64,000 nucleotides of DNA, from positions 29,192,243 to 29,256,242 of the forward strand of contig OZ017796.1 in NCBI GenBank assembly GCA_963969395.1, given 5' to 3'. The position numbers and the translations under genes are program-made. The notes below the pieces were generated by a model. That model saw nothing but the letters and a program-made list of their open reading frames with translations, made no database searches and was not told the origin of the DNA. Below are positions 23,590 through 35,460 of this stretch, piece after piece. Each line of letters starts with the position of its first letter. The first letter of the stretch is position 1. This stretch comes from Pseudoscleropodium purum. Taxonomy: Eukaryota; Streptophyta; Bryopsida; Hypnales; Brachytheciaceae.

Positions 23590-24592
23590 TGTGGCAGGTT
23601 GTTAAGTTGAAGAGTCATCGCCTTAATACACTCCTCAAGTCTGATACAAGCACAATCACGGGCAAAATGGACGGGTTTACCATAGAAATGATAGTGAAGG
23701 GTCTGAGAAGCAAGGGTGGCAAGGCAGATGGGGTAGGTACTTGCAAACATGCCGAGTAAATATTCGCACCTACAATCGAAGAAGCCATGCTCCAAAGTTT
23801 GTGAATTTTGAAAAGAAAGTCTATTGGTTTAGATAAAGTGAACCTCCTCTGCCTCACTACGTTGTTTATCTAGATTGCAACTGATCTCTTCTTGAAGGAG
23901 GAGACCTTGTAGTTTGGAAAAGGAAAGAGAGCGGTCCCGTCCCTTTTAAATTTGTTTAAAGGTACTCTAGCTCTTAGGTAGATTGTTGAGTGTTTGATCT
24001 ATTAGATTTTTAAATTGTCTATCGTAGCTATCCCCAGATTTACCAATTATATGACAAGAAGGTTGATCTATAGTAAATGATCACCTATGGTTTTACCTTC
24101 TAAGAGTCTAAGGGAGTAGAACTGATCCTCGAGGGAGAGGCATCTAAAAGAGCTATGAACATCACACATGCTTTTCAAACGATTCCAGATAGATTGTGGA
24201 TCTATTAAATGAATCACATTAAGCAAAATCAAGTTGCATACCATGGAGATTATGAGTCATTCTGCTCGAAAGTGTTGTTTGAACTTGCGTGCAATGCTAA
24301 CCTCTGCCGTGGGATGAGATGAAAGAATAACAGAAAGGTGCATAAGTGTCGCTAGAGAAGGTGCAACAACTAGAATGTCAATGTTCGCAGCAGACTCTCC
24401 CTACAAGCTAACCTTGCTGCTCGATGAGATGCCAAATAAGTCATTTTTAACAAGTTCGATAAATCACCATAAACCCTCTTGCATTAACATGAGCTTGACT
24501 TTGTAGCTCCATATTATATAGCTTGTTGGTCCTGCCAATTTCATGGACTCCAAGACATCTCTAATGTTAGAATCCATTACTATCTTAGCCAT
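23590..24592 (-). pseudogene. Copia gag with degraded zinc knuckle
   Basis: The likely start is ATG at 24592, reading MAKIVMDSNIRDVLESMKL then SYIIWSYKVKLMLMQEGLW, and ends at a stop after 43 codons; this is the usual start of copia gag. Further stops and shifts follow. The nucleocapsid CCHC knuckle (23652-23693) reads YHFYGKPVHFARDC: the last His and Cys remain but the first two Cys are both Tyr, each needing one G-to-A change. Confidence 0.8.
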
Positions 24593-24718
24593 CTATATCA
24601 ACTAGTGTTGCTAAAAAGTTTTCAGAAGAATTAGAAATACTTGGTTCCAAGGTGATCTCGGTTGTGCCTAGACTTAGAACAAACACAAGCGTTCGCTACT
24701 ACTTGACCAATCAGACTT

Positions 24719-24730
24719 GCTTTGATACCA
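24719..24730 (-). other. Primer-binding site (initiator Met-tRNA)
   Basis: TGGTATCAAAGC directly follows the 5' LTR. Plant copia elements use TGGTATCAGAGC, complementary to the 3' end of initiator Met-tRNA; there is one mismatch (G to A). Confidence 0.85.
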
Positions 24731-24901
24731 TGTTGTCAAACTACTTGTAATCTTGCAACGTAGTCTTTTGGATTAAGATCAGATAAACACAAGAAAGTCT
24801 AAGCAGCCTTATCCGAAGGTTTAAGTATCCTAAACTAACGTGAAGTCATCCTTGGATGACAAGACAAATAGATGAAACCCTAACAGGGACTATATTCAAC
24901 A
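24731..24901 (-). repeat. 5' LTR of the copia element
   Basis: 171 bp, read on the minus strand from TGTTGAATATAG to TTTGACAACA. It ends at the primer-binding site on one side and the TTTTG duplication on the other. Confidence 0.9.
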
Positions 24902-24906
24902 TTTTG
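24902..24906. repeat. Target-site duplication of the copia element (right)
   Basis: TTTTG, identical to 15442-15446. Confidence 0.85.
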
Positions 24907-26372
24907 TTCTTGTTCATTTTGGTTATATAGGATGCTCTCTTTCTATGCAAGTAGATATGAGTAGTATAGGAGGAAGCTTGAAAATAGTTTGGGCATTAAG
25001 AACCACTCCTACCCAAGTGCCCAAAACAATGCACATGAAATGTAGAAATGGATTGACTTTATAAAGTGAAAAACAACCATCCCATGTATGTAATTTTAGG
25101 CTATTGAGCAAGTGACATGGTTCACCATCATGTGTGATTTTACTCATAATAAAGACTTGAATTTAGTGAGGTTTGCAAAATGGCTTTGGAATGTCAAAAA
25201 TTGCTAGAAAAATTGCAAAAAACACATTTGAGGTTGAACCTCCTACTAAAGTGCTTCTCTATCACTCATAAATTCTTGGATTCATATGAAAGTTTAACCA
25301 CACAAACTAGACTAGTATGCACAACTTTTTTTAAATTCTTTTTCTTCTTGGAAATAGATATCGTATGAAGAAGAAACAAGTTGTCAAAGTTCACTATAAT
25401 CCAAAAACGTCGGGATTTTGACCTTTGAATTGTTCTCAAACATTCAAAAAAATTGGATTGACATAAAAAATTTATTACAATAATTAAATTGCAAGGAAAA
25501 GATAATTCAACAAATTTTCTTGAAAATGAACATTGGATGAAGGAGATACAATCCTCCAAAGTTGTAGTCATTGAATGCAATTTGGTAGACTCAAATTGAA
25601 CCTATGATCTTTGATTGGCTTCCAAGAAATCAATATATCTTGGATTGATTTGAAAATTTTACCACACAAACTAGAAGAAAGAATGCAAATGTTTTAATAA
25701 GTTCCACAGAATTTGGACATTGGATGCAAAAGTTACAACACTTTGAATTGGACTTGAAACTATGTGAAGAAACCGTGGGTCTTTAGGGGTTGTAATTAAT
25801 TTTGGATTTACAATCGGGAGTGAATTGAATGGAAACGTATAGTGGACCATTTTAAAATTTACTAGCTCCATTCAAAAGCATGCTTAGAATCTTTCTTAAA
25901 TTCATTGGCTCCATTTAATGGCATGTATTGATTGATTCTAGTTGCACCTATGAGCATTAATAGGAACATAGGCACCTCCAGATTTGAAAAATCATAATCT
26001 ATTCATTCAAAGTTAGAATATTAAAATTAAAATTTCCGTTGTTGTATTCTTCATTTCTATTTCTTCCACAAAAATGTAAGAATCTTTGGGTCCATCCATT
26101 TTTGCACATGGGTCTTTTTTCCCTTACATGAGCAATTATTGAGCCTTCTACCTTGAATAGTTAGGCCATAGTTTCCAGTGTAGTTGTAGTGCATTTATAA
26201 TTGGGTATAAGACACTCAATATTGCAACTAGCCCAGGGTTGGAAATAAGAAGGCCTACATGAATAATATAGGATGAATAGATTCTTCTTGTAATTATATT
26301 TTGAGAAATAAAATTCTGAAATTTTGTAGAATCATTGCAAACTCTATTTCTATATACAAGATAGTCTCCCAC
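24907..26372. other. Intergenic DNA, no gene recognised
   Basis: Short open frames on both strands (for example 24923-25147 and 25266-25580, both minus) have no known motif and overlap each other. No element ends are visible. Confidence 0.45.
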
Positions 26373-26376
26373 TTAA

Positions 26377-27257
26377 CTCCTAAAGTCCATTGTCCCTTCG
26401 AGGGACAAAATGGATTTTAGGAAGGTTCCTACGGTCTCAATATTTGTCATAATTTTTTGAATTTTTTATGTGAAGATAGAAAAATACATTAGCTTTCCGA
26501 AAATATAATTTGTATTTCAATCAAAGCCCAAGAGCAAAAGTTATTGCATAAAAAGCCCTTTTTAATTTGGTGGGCAAAAGAAACTTAAAAAAAAACCTTA
26601 AAGGAAAAAATTAAATATTTTTTTGATAGATTATATTTTTTAAGGACATGAGAACCTTTGATTTATTTTATTTGGATTTGTTATGTGAAAGTTATAGACA
26701 ATCTTGTTTTTCGGGCAATTACAGGACCTTCTTGAAAAAATAACTTATAAGATTCATTTTTGACTTCAATTTTCACAATTTATCTAGAAAAAATGTTTTA
26801 TAAGATTGACATCTTTTGCTAGAACAATCTCACTATTGAGATTAGTATATTTCAATTCCATCTTAAAGCTATTATAAATTTAGATTTTGTTTCAACCTTG
26901 AACCTACTTCTACTTAATAATTTCTTAATGAATGAAATTTAAGTGAGTATTTTTAAAATATTTTTCATAGACTTTCAACTCAATTCTTTATTATATAAAT
27001 TAGAAATTTAAAATCATTAGAGCAAAAATTATAAGTTATGAAGGTTCAAAACCAGAAATTGTAGTTGAGCATTTGAAATACATATATCTTGCTATCTACA
27101 TGGTTAGAGTTTGTGAAATTTTTTCCACACATTTTGATATTAGTCTAGTACAAGATCCTACAATTAGATATGCCAATTTTTTTTTTTTTTCTCTTTGCTA
27201 TAGAAATGGAAGTTTTGAGTGTTTTTTGATAGAAAAGAGTCCTTAAAAGTTTAGGGG
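26377..27257 (-). mobile_element. TTAA-flanked non-autonomous element, copy 3
   Basis: Flanked by TTAA on both sides (26373-26376 and 27258-27261), with ends CTCCTAAAGTCC and GTTTAGGGG as inverted repeats. On the minus strand it is collinear with 35461-36378. Internal landmarks (as complement) are AACAATCTCACTATTGAG, ATTTCTTAATGAATGAAAT and ATCTTGCTATCTACATG. It is 881 bp with no coding potential, adjacent to another copy in the same orientation. Confidence 0.75.
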
Positions 27258-27295
27258 TTAAAAAACTTGCACTCCAATTATGCATAATTGTTTCA

Positions 27296-27980
27296 TTCCT
27301 AAAGGGCCATTGTTTGAATTAATTTTTTTTTTTCTTTCTCATAGATTACATTTTTGTTTACATGAAAAGCTTTTATTCATTTCATATGGACAATCTTGTT
27401 TTTTGGGCAATTAGACCATCTTACTAAAAAAATAACTTATTAGATTCATTTCTAAATTCAATTTTTATCATTTTTCCAGAAAAAAAGTTCCACGTGGTTT
27501 AGTTTGGTTTCTAGATTCATCTCAATATGGAGCATACTGCGTTTTAATTCCATCTTAGAGATATTAATAATTTAAATTTTTTACTTCTACCTAGTACTTA
27601 CTTCTACTTAACGAAAAATTTAAAAATTATAATTTAAATTAAAATTTTTTTTTCTTCCTAGACTCTCAACTCAATTCCTTTCTATAAAGATTTAAACCTC
27701 AAAAACCTTTAGTCCAAAAACTTTAATTCAAGAAGGTTCAAAGTCAAATAATCTAGTCCTACAATGTGAAGAAAAAATTGTTCCTTTCACTTTAAACGCA
27801 GATATCTTGCAATTTGTATAGTCAAATTTTTGGAAATTTATTATAACTCATTAGGTGTAAGATCCTTTGATTAAATGTGCCAAAAAATAATTTTCAATTT
27901 TTTTTACTCTTTGCAATAGAAATGGCAATTTTAAGTGTTTTTTGGCATAAAAAATGACAACCACCTCGATCCTCTAGTGG
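27296..27980 (-). mobile_element. TTAA-flanked non-autonomous element, copy 4 (shorter)
   Basis: The left flank is TTCA (27292-27295, one base from TTAA) and the right flank TTAA (27981-27984). Ends are TTCCTAAAGGGCCATTG and ATCCTCTAGTGG, both recognisable versions of the family ends. It is 685 bp; a segment near its window-left end is deleted relative to copy 3. It contains AAACGCAGATATCTTGCAAT and TAGGTGTAAGATCCTTTGAT shared with all copies. Confidence 0.65.
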
Positions 27981-27999
27981 TTAAGTGGTTGGAAAAGGG

Positions 28000-28120
28000 T
28001 TGGCTACCTTATGCGCGACAGACTGCTGAAGACTTTGCATCTGCATGGGTTAATAATATTGTTATAGAAAGCACAATCTGGCTGGTTCTATTTTGGGAAA
28101 GAATATGATGTCCGGAAGTA
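28000..28120 (+). repeat. Dispersed repeat, pair with 7100-7240
   Basis: See the 7100 copy: GGGTTAATAATATTGTTATA, TTTTGGGAAAGAATATGATG and GGAAGTAAG are shared in order. Confidence 0.45.
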
Positions 28121-28431
28121 AGCTTAACTTAAATGAGGTACAGCAAACTGAACAAGGTTCTACACCCACTGCATGTCATATCTCTGCGAAAATCTACTTT
28201 GAAGATTTTTAAGAACACCAATCTCATTAGGTTAAAGAAACAATAAAAATAAAAATAAAAAACCAAGTACAGTACTATGATACCTCCAACTCCAAGCACA
28301 ATCTCTAAAAACTGCATCACTTGAATCTGTCCTTTTCTATGAAACAATTAAAAACTACCAAAAAAAAAGATCATGGGTTCCAATCCTTTCCCATGTAACC
28401 AGCCAATGTGACACTGGCACACAATTGTTGG

Positions 28432-28582
28432 TTTTTCATTTTTTTCCTTTCTTTTTTTGGAGACAAATGAAACAAAATTTCATTGCAAAATAAAGAGTAA
28501 CATACGATATTTTACCACCAGCCACAGGTGGCTTGGACATCTGTCTTTGCATTCTTTTGCAAACCAGGCTTTGGCAGTATAA
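28432..28582 (-). mobile_element. 5'-truncated LINE tail with target duplication
   Basis: A perfect 9-bp direct duplication AATTGTTGG (28423-28431 and 28583-28591) brackets 151 bp. Its minus-strand 3' end reads AATGAAATTTTGTTTCATTT then GTCTCC and an A-rich tail, typical of plant L1-type LINE 3' ends and close to the 38258 copy. No coding part is left. Confidence 0.7.
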
Positions 28583-28591
28583 AATTGTTGG

Positions 28592-29330
28592 CTGCAATTC
28601 TAATGTAATGCTATTGAGGGGACGAGGATAAGGGTTTTCTCATGTGTACCTTAATCTTCGTGTCTCAAATTCAACACCAACTTTGTTGTAGACAGGAGGA
28701 CAGATGCTGTGGGTCCATATGATGAAATCAACAGGCTTAGGTCGACTGTGCCACAGGCTTTGTTGAGAACTACTGTACGTGAAGGCCTAATGGGTGCTGA
28801 AATGGAATTTCCACATCAGATTTGCAGGGGTCCACATCCCCTCACACCATTCCCAAGATGACATGTGGCACTTCTTATTTTACAAAAATTACTTCATTTT
28901 CCGCCGAATCAGACTTTTGTAGGGTACTCCTTTAACTTAATAAATAACTTGTTGATGAGTGCTCCCTCATCCCCTGCCATCTGAGACCTTCCCGATTTGT
29001 CCGTCCTTGTGATCCTGTTCGTTCTCTGGCCCGATCCGCATTGCTTCACTTGTAGAATAGAAAAATTTTGAAAAAAAAAAAAATTTTGAAAATGAAGATA
29101 CAATATGATGAAGGATAGATCTTGTGTCTGGGGGGAGTGTGACTTGGAGGGGAGGGAGATGTACAGTACAAAGCAGTGCAGTGGAGTGAGATTTTTGGAT
29201 CCAAGAGCCAAATGTGTTGAGATCAAATTGTATCACTAAGCTCGCTTACAATGTAAGTTACAAATATCTTCAGTTGTGACTTGTGAGAGCAGGTGCACCT
29301 GCACCCTGCACCCCCCAAAAAAAATGCCAC
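28592..29330. other. GC-richer island 1, no gene proven
   Basis: GC content is visibly higher than the surroundings. Minus-strand open frames (28909-29226 and 28967-29236) contain SGQRTNRITRTDKSGRSQM or overlap it in another frame. I recognise no domain and cannot defend splice sites. It could be a decayed 5' gene end or part of the island repeat class. Confidence 0.35.
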
Positions 29331-29340
29331 TGACCCTAAT

Positions 29341-29952
29341 CCACCATCTTCATTGTAAGTACATTTACATTTCCAAAATCAATTACGCTGAACCAGTCCA
29401 TTATCACCACCCTACTCAATTCCGGCATTATGTACTCATGGAATACATTTAACTTCTAAAATGTATCCCACCAGCTTCATTCTAAGTACATTTCCAAAAT
29501 CAATTACGGTGAACCAATCCATTATCACCACCCTATTCAATTCTGCCATTATGTACCTATGGGATATATTTAACTTCTAAAATGTATCCCGCCATCTTCA
29601 TTTCAAGTACATTTCCAAAATCAATTCTGGTGAACCAACCCATTATCACCACCCTTACTCAATTCCACCATTATGTATTCATAGGATATATTTAACTTCT
29701 AAAATGTATCCCACCATCTTCATTTCAAGTACATTTCCAAAATCAATTCCGGTGAACCAATCCATTATCACCACCCTTACTCAATTCCTCCATCATGTAC
29801 CCATGGAATACATTTAACTTCTGAAATGTATTCCACCATCTTCATTCTAAGTACATTTCTAAAATCAATTCTGGTGAACCAACCCATTATCATTACCCTA
29901 TTCAATTCCGCCACTGTATATCCATGGGATACATTTAACTTCTGAAATGTAT
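29341..29952. repeat. Tandem array, five units of ~121 bp
   Basis: Units start at 29341, 29468, 29589, 29711 and 29833, with spacings of 127, 121, 122 and 122 (unit 1 has an extra ACATTT). Each runs CCACC.TCTTCATT, GTACATTTCCAAAATCAATT, GGTGAACCAA, TTATCACCACCCT, CATTTAACTTCTRAAATGTAT. The unit resembles, in reverse, the tail of the dispersed repeat at 31310-31560, so it is probably an expanded end of that repeat. The minus-strand open frame at 29777-29965 is an artefact of the array. Confidence 0.85.
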
Positions 29953-30010
29953 CCCATAGGTACATGATGGCAGAATTGGATAGGGTGGTGGAAATGGGTT
30001 AGTTCACCTT
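29952..30010 (-). repeat. Inverted partial unit ending the 121-bp array
   Basis: CCCATAGGTACATGATGGCA, then GAATTGGATAGGGTGGTGG and AAATGGGTTAGTTCACCT are the reverse complement of the middle of a unit, so the array ends in an inversion. Confidence 0.75.
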
Positions 30011-30215
30011 ATGTACCTATGTGGAAAAAACTATTTTAGAACCACCAAACTTTGTTCCTTCGTAACTTTTGCATACATTATCCAAATGCCACATTTTTTT
30101 TTAGTGCACTGAAACCTGCTTTCAAGTGCCAGCAAGAAAATTAATGAAAAATTGACTGATCTAATAACAATAGTAACTAGGTGCAGAAGAAAAAAGTGGC
30201 AGTTTGGGGGTTACA
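30011..30215 (-). repeat. Dispersed repeat 'GTGCCTAGTTACTATTATTAG', copy 2
   Basis: The reverse complement reads CTGCACCTAGTTACTATTG, GTGGCATTTGGATAATG and AAGGAACAAAGTTTGGT, matching 31310-31560. Confidence 0.6.
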
Positions 30216-30765
30216 TACCTTAAATGATAGCCTAGACAACCATATTTTCAATTCAAGGATGAACTAATACATTCATAGAGAATAATATTTTATGTTTTCT
30301 TTTTTATTTCTCTCAATGTGTTTATTGGTTTTCAAAACTCCTCAATTTTCATTTGTGTGCTTACAATTTAAGAAGACAAAACTCATAAAGAATAATTGAC
30401 AAGAACACAATCTACATCACATTGAACAAAGCTCAAAAAGTTGAGAACGGAATGTTCACAGTCTTGGACAACCTTGCATTTTGTCAAGTTATGTATACAC
30501 CATTTTGTAATAAGTTCAATCAAGTGGATGAATATTGTAGTAGTAGTAGTAGAGTAAGGTTGGTACAAAAAATTCTAAAAATAGATGCCCAAATTTTTTA
30601 GACAATTATTTTCCAAAAAAACAAATGTTGTATAGTGAAAAAAAAATACGGAAAAAAACAAACTATTTTCATCATTTTCGTTCAATAATTAAAGCAATTT
30701 TGGTGACTATCTCGGTGATGGAACACTTTTAGGAGTGATCTCTAACAATCCAGAAGCTGCACATC
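30216..30765. other. AT-rich DNA with a short GTA run
   Basis: Contains a TAG trinucleotide run (about 30537-30552). The 61-codon minus frame at 30383-30568 has no known motif. Confidence 0.4.
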
Positions 30766-30773
30766 CAAGTCTG

Positions 30774-30948
30774 TGTTGTTGTTGTTGTAACAAGCGTGTT
30801 CAAGAAACACAATGCAAGAGTTTTTCATCAGGAAGAGAGGCCAATTTCACACAAGGTTAGGAACCTACTGCCACCAGGCATCAAACCCGCAACCACAATT
30901 TGGATACCTCACCACCATCACCCCATAGTTTAGGGTCATCTCGGACCA
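30774..30948 (-). mobile_element. SINE (tRNA-like), copy 1
   Basis: Flanked by an 8-bp duplication CAAGTCTG (30766-30773 and 30949-30956). The minus-strand start TGGTCCGAGATGACCCTAAA matches the 42009 copy. A Pol III box A-like TGGTGGTGAGG (30907-30917) and box B-like GGTTTGATGCC (30877-30887) are 19 nt apart. The 3' tail is (CAA)n-rich. It is 175 bp. The two copies are about 75 percent identical by eye and share the end GTTTC(C/T)T(C/G)AACACGCTTGTT. Confidence 0.8.
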
Positions 30949-30956
30949 CAAGTCTG

Positions 30957-31300
30957 AGTGTTTGATTCCAAGCCTACTTCAGTGTCAATATTTTACTTCC
31001 AAGGAAAGTGAGCTCAAAGTACGCAGGTCCACAATAGATGAAAGCTTACTCAGTCCTTGTCTTTTCAAGGAGCCTGTGGTCTTTTCAAGGCTAACTTTTG
31101 TGCAAGGAAACAATACTGACATAGTCCAATCCAGCAGCTAGGTCCCTATTTCTGAACCTTGGGGTTCATCATTTTGATGATGTCATGCTCTGCCTTTGCT
31201 TTGTAACTTTTACACAGAAATTTTGCAATGTCCAAAACTGCATAAAACAACGGACACTGATGACAGAACAACAGTATGAATACACTGATGAATTTTCAAA
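30957..31300. other. Intergenic DNA, no gene recognised
   Basis: Contains a short direct repeat (GTCTTTTCAAGGAGCC and GTCTTTTCAAGGCTAA, about 31060-31095). Nothing else is recognised. Confidence 0.4.
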
Positions 31301-31309
31301 GTGTCAATT

Positions 31310-31560
31310 GTAAGGTGGGTACCCACCAAACCAACACTTTTTTCTTCTGTGCCTAGCTGTTATTATTAGACTGGTCAAATTTCTATATTTTCTTGCAAGC
31401 ACTAGAAGGAGGTTCCAATGCATCAAAGAACATGGCATTTGGATGTTGTATGCAAAAGTTAGGAAGGAACAAAGTTTGGTTCCAAAAATTTGGTTTCCTT
31501 CACATATGTACATATTTGATTTTGGAAATGTACACAAAGTGAAGATGGCGGTTTAGGATC
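31310..31560 (+). repeat. Dispersed repeat 'GTGCCTAGTTACTATTATTAG', copy 3
   Basis: The best-preserved copy: GTGCCTAGCTGTTATTATTAG, AGGAGGTTCCAATGCATC, AAGAACATGGCATTTGGATG, GGAAGGAACAAAGTTTGG, GGAAATGTACACAAAGTGAA and GATGGCGG. It is an uninterrupted version of the site into which the LINE tail at 40055 inserted. Confidence 0.65.
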
Positions 31561-34500
31561 ACTGGTACATTTGGAAGGGGGGCCACCTTAAGTAAACTCA
31601 AAACTAACCCTAGGCTCTCACATCTAGATGGTGTAAGGTGTTGCAACATGTTCAATTTTGCAATAGGTTATCTTTCATACTTGTTACATTTCAACATACA
31701 AAGTTTTATGCAAATAAGCAAAATCATCAAAGTCGATTATAGACTACATAACATTGTTAACCAACCTAAACCATTCACTTTAAAAAAATTGGGATAATCC
31801 TTCCTTAGATCCTTGGAAGTGAATTTAGTCTAATCTATAAAAAAAATTCATTGGTTGGCTGGGAAATTGAAATGCTAGTGTCATTGACTGGTAGGAAAGT
31901 TGCAACATTGAAGGCTCCTGCTTTTTAGGGGAGCAAGAAGGACCCCCTAACATTGGTTAATAATTTCACATAAGGCATGACTTTCTCTACTTGATTAGTT
32001 ATAATCAATCATTACTAAGCAAGTCAAAACATTCCACGTAGTAGTAAAGTGCTAGAGGTAGAATATTTTGTTGTCACATTTTTGATATATACACATAGAG
32101 ATCAATAATCTACACCATGGATTTTATTTGTAGATTTTCTTTTTTTGGTGTTGAAAATAATATGTTGACTTGAGTAAGAAAGCTAATGCATCATTTTGTT
32201 TAAAAAATTTGCTTCACCTCTTCCTAACTTCAGGCTCTACTCAACTTCGAGGTCCAAAGAATGATCTTGTTTGTAAAGGCAATCCAAAAAGACATAGATT
32301 GGAAATCACTTGGCTTGCAATTAGGTTGTTCTCTTCCATTTGATTAGTGTATACTACTCTTATTTATAAGGTCTTCGCCCTTGGTTAAACATATGATTTA
32401 TTCCTTGCAATGGTATAATTTCATACATTTTATACATTTCTTCACTTTGCATGATTCATTCTTATACATGCATTACCTTCAAAACCCAAAAATTTTACAT
32501 GCAACCCTAAAAATTGTCAATAATAATAATAAAATCTTATAGTTATTAATTATAAATTCTATTTTAGGTATTTGCTTAAGAATATGTTATTTCTTTAACA
32601 TTTAAAAGAGTATTATCAGATTTTGGCACAAAAAGTTTTAAGGGGGTAAATGTGTGGTAGGAACAACCAATTTTGGTGTCTTGGTTTAGTTATTGGGCAA
32701 TTTTGAGAATTTAAGAAACCTTTGGATGAATATTGGAAATTAATATTCATGTGAAGTTAACTTTCAGTGAGTTTGGAATATAAATCTTGTATTATCATCA
32801 CCAGAGTTTTATAGAATCACAATTATGTTCTCACAAGTGCATTAGATTCTTTAAAGACATTTCACATCCATTGCAAAAGTGTACCGCGATTCTTTTTAAA
32901 AGGGTTGTTGATGGAAATTTGAACTATAATTTCTCCATATTTTTTAATATAGAAATATATAAATCTTCCAAAATATTGATTCTTCATTATGCTTTGTAGT
33001 CTTAAAGTATATTGTTATAGACTTAATTTATTTTAATTTTTCATCTATTTAAAAAGAACGGGATTGAAAAATAAAACAAATCAAGTGAAAATTCTAATAA
33101 TTTTTTAAATAAAAATTTAAATATTAAATTCTTTAACTATCAAAGGTTGGATAGAAATTTGTCAAAAGAATATTAAAAGAAGAATTTTGAAATTCAAAAT
33201 TTGCAAGATTAAACAATTTTTGACAAATGGAACTTTGACTTTTGGGTCCATATAGTTGAGATTGACACATGGTTCATTGCATTTTTCATTACCATAATAT
33301 AACATTTTTTTTAATTGAATTTGAAGCTGGTATTTCTAGAAAAGTGCATAAAGTGATTTGATTTTTAGGAATCTTTGTTCTACAATTGGATGACCATACC
33401 ATGCATTTGAATTCTTAGGGGTACATTATGTTATGGCTTGCATGAGTTTTAGTGTGATGATTTAAACTAGAAAGAAAGAATTATGTAATAATCTTTTGAC
33501 ATCACAAATTTGAGAAGATGTAGGATATTTATTTTGAAGAAGTAATTTTCTATTCAAAGTTTGTTAGATTTTATTTACTTGATTTAATACTTCAAGAAAA
33601 TTATGGAAACAAAGTTATGTAAAGCTTTGATTGGGTGGTATTAAAAACATGCATTGATACATATAAACAACAAAAAATTGAAAAATTATCAGAATGAAAT
33701 CATCACATTTTTAATTTATTCTAACAAATTTCACTAACAAATCATCAAAAGTTATTTTGGTCTAAAGAAATCCAAAAAATTCAATTAAAAATATTAAATT
33801 AAAATATTAGAGATAGTTATAGAAGACCTAACCAAATAGACACAATTCAAAAACTACAAAATTTATTAACAAATTAATTCCAAAATATTTCTCTATGCTG
33901 CAATTTAGAACAAATCTTTGACAATTTTCAAAAATGAAAAGACTATGTGTCATTTTAAGGATTAACATATGTGCCTATAGTGTAATTAATTTCATACTAA
34001 GAGAACATATTTTAACTACAAGGAGGGATAGAAATAACCCTCACCACGATAAGAAAAGAATATATTGGAATTATTTTGGTCCCATTGATCTTTCTGGGGT
34101 TATTTTGTAGCTTTTCAATATTTTTCCTTTATAAAATTATAGGATAGTATTGCTCTTTTTCATTGAGCATAGACATTTTGAGATGCATAAAGAAGATTCC
34201 ATCCTCATTATATAAATATACATACATATATGTATGTATGTATGTGTGTATGTATGTGTGTGTATGTACATGGATGTAAATAGTTTAAATTAGTTGGTAG
34301 GAATAGTTTTACCCTTATATGAATAGGTTTTGATGTATGGTGTATGTTGTTATTTAGTCCCAAGAGTATTAGTACCCTTGTGTGCTAAAATTGGCACGTC
34401 GTTAAAAAAAGGTAGAATGATTAAATTTGAATGAAAAATGTACAAAGATGGGGTTGAAAATGATTTATATCCAAAAATAGATATTAGTGATAATCAATGT

Positions 34501-35456
34501 ATTTTTTAAATACTCAAATAAAATGTGCTAAACAATATAGTATTATTTAGTGCCACAATTGCTTTGTTGAGAGAATTTCAAACTTGAAGAATTAGAAAGT
34601 CAATAGAAGTCTTGCATTATGGGTATTTACATTTCATCGTGACTGTGGATTGTGACCAATGTTTTTTTGGATGGTGAAATTCCTCCATTTGTAGCATAGT
34701 TGGTCTTTTACAACCATATCCATCCAAATCCACAATAATATATTGACAATGATGAGCTCAATTTATTGTTCCTAAAGAATAATATCGTGTGTGACATTAA
34801 TATTTTTTTTAAATGTTCCATTGCATAAGATGTGGAAACAAGCAAACTTTGTTTTACACTAACCTTCAAAAATATACTGACTAAAGCCAAAATTTAATGA
34901 AAAAATGACATGGAGTTATATGTTGCAATGGATAATCATTTATAATTATTGACATTTTAGGATAAGAGAACCTTTGAAGCCTTGGTAATAGATTCTTGTA
35001 ACAAATTTTTGAGATGACCTTGTAAGAAGGCATTATCTCATTTGTTTTATTATATGATTGGCTTTTTATGTTATCAAGTTCTAAAACACATTCAAAATAT
35101 CATATATATATATATATATAGGTATAGTTTTTTCCTACTCTACATGATGCAAAGTGACAATAATTTTCAAAAAATTGATGTTGGATTATTTTTAGTCATT
35201 TCTTTTAGCCCCTAAAGGATAATAAGCTCCCATAGAGCTTTTAAGGGCTCTATTGAGTTCATACAAAGTTGTTTTAAACAAATGTAAGTGAAATTTTACC
35301 AAAGATAGAATTTTTATAAGCTTAGTGAATATACAATTTCTTTCTAATTGGATGCTTGAATCAAAATTTGTGGGTCTCAAAAGTTTAGAGGTAATATGTT
35401 AATAGAGAGGGCAAATAATGGGGCAAGCAATCATGTATGTTGTGAATACTTTTGCA
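31561..35456. other. AT-rich intergenic DNA, no gene recognised
   Basis: About 3.9 kb with only short AT-biased frames. Simple repeats are a TATG/TG run (34219-34272) and an AT run (35102-35120). I see no element ends or protein remnants. Confidence 0.5.
34219..34272. repeat. TATG/TG microsatellite
   Basis: Alternating TATG and TG units beginning ACATACATATATGTATG; symmetrical at its left end. Confidence 0.8.
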
Positions 35457-35460
35457 TTAA

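Larger units (their letters stand above)
15447..24901 (-). mobile_element. Complete but inactive Ty1/copia LTR retrotransposon
   Basis: The two LTRs (15447-15618 and 24731-24901) start TG and end CA and are flanked by a perfect 5-bp duplication TTTTG. Read on the minus strand the order is LTR, PBS, gag, protease, integrase, RT, RNase H, polypurine tract, LTR, which is the copia order (integrase before RT). Total length is 9455 bp because two later insertions lie inside RNase H (about 17991-20505 and 16341-17600). Without them it would be about 5.7 kb, normal for copia. LTR identity is about 85 percent by hand alignment, so the insertion is old. All coding domains carry stops or frameshifts. 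Confidence 0.92.

Noticed and set aside
29341..30010. CRISPR-like array
   Set aside because: The repeats are contiguous 121-bp units without unique spacers, and the genome is eukaryotic.
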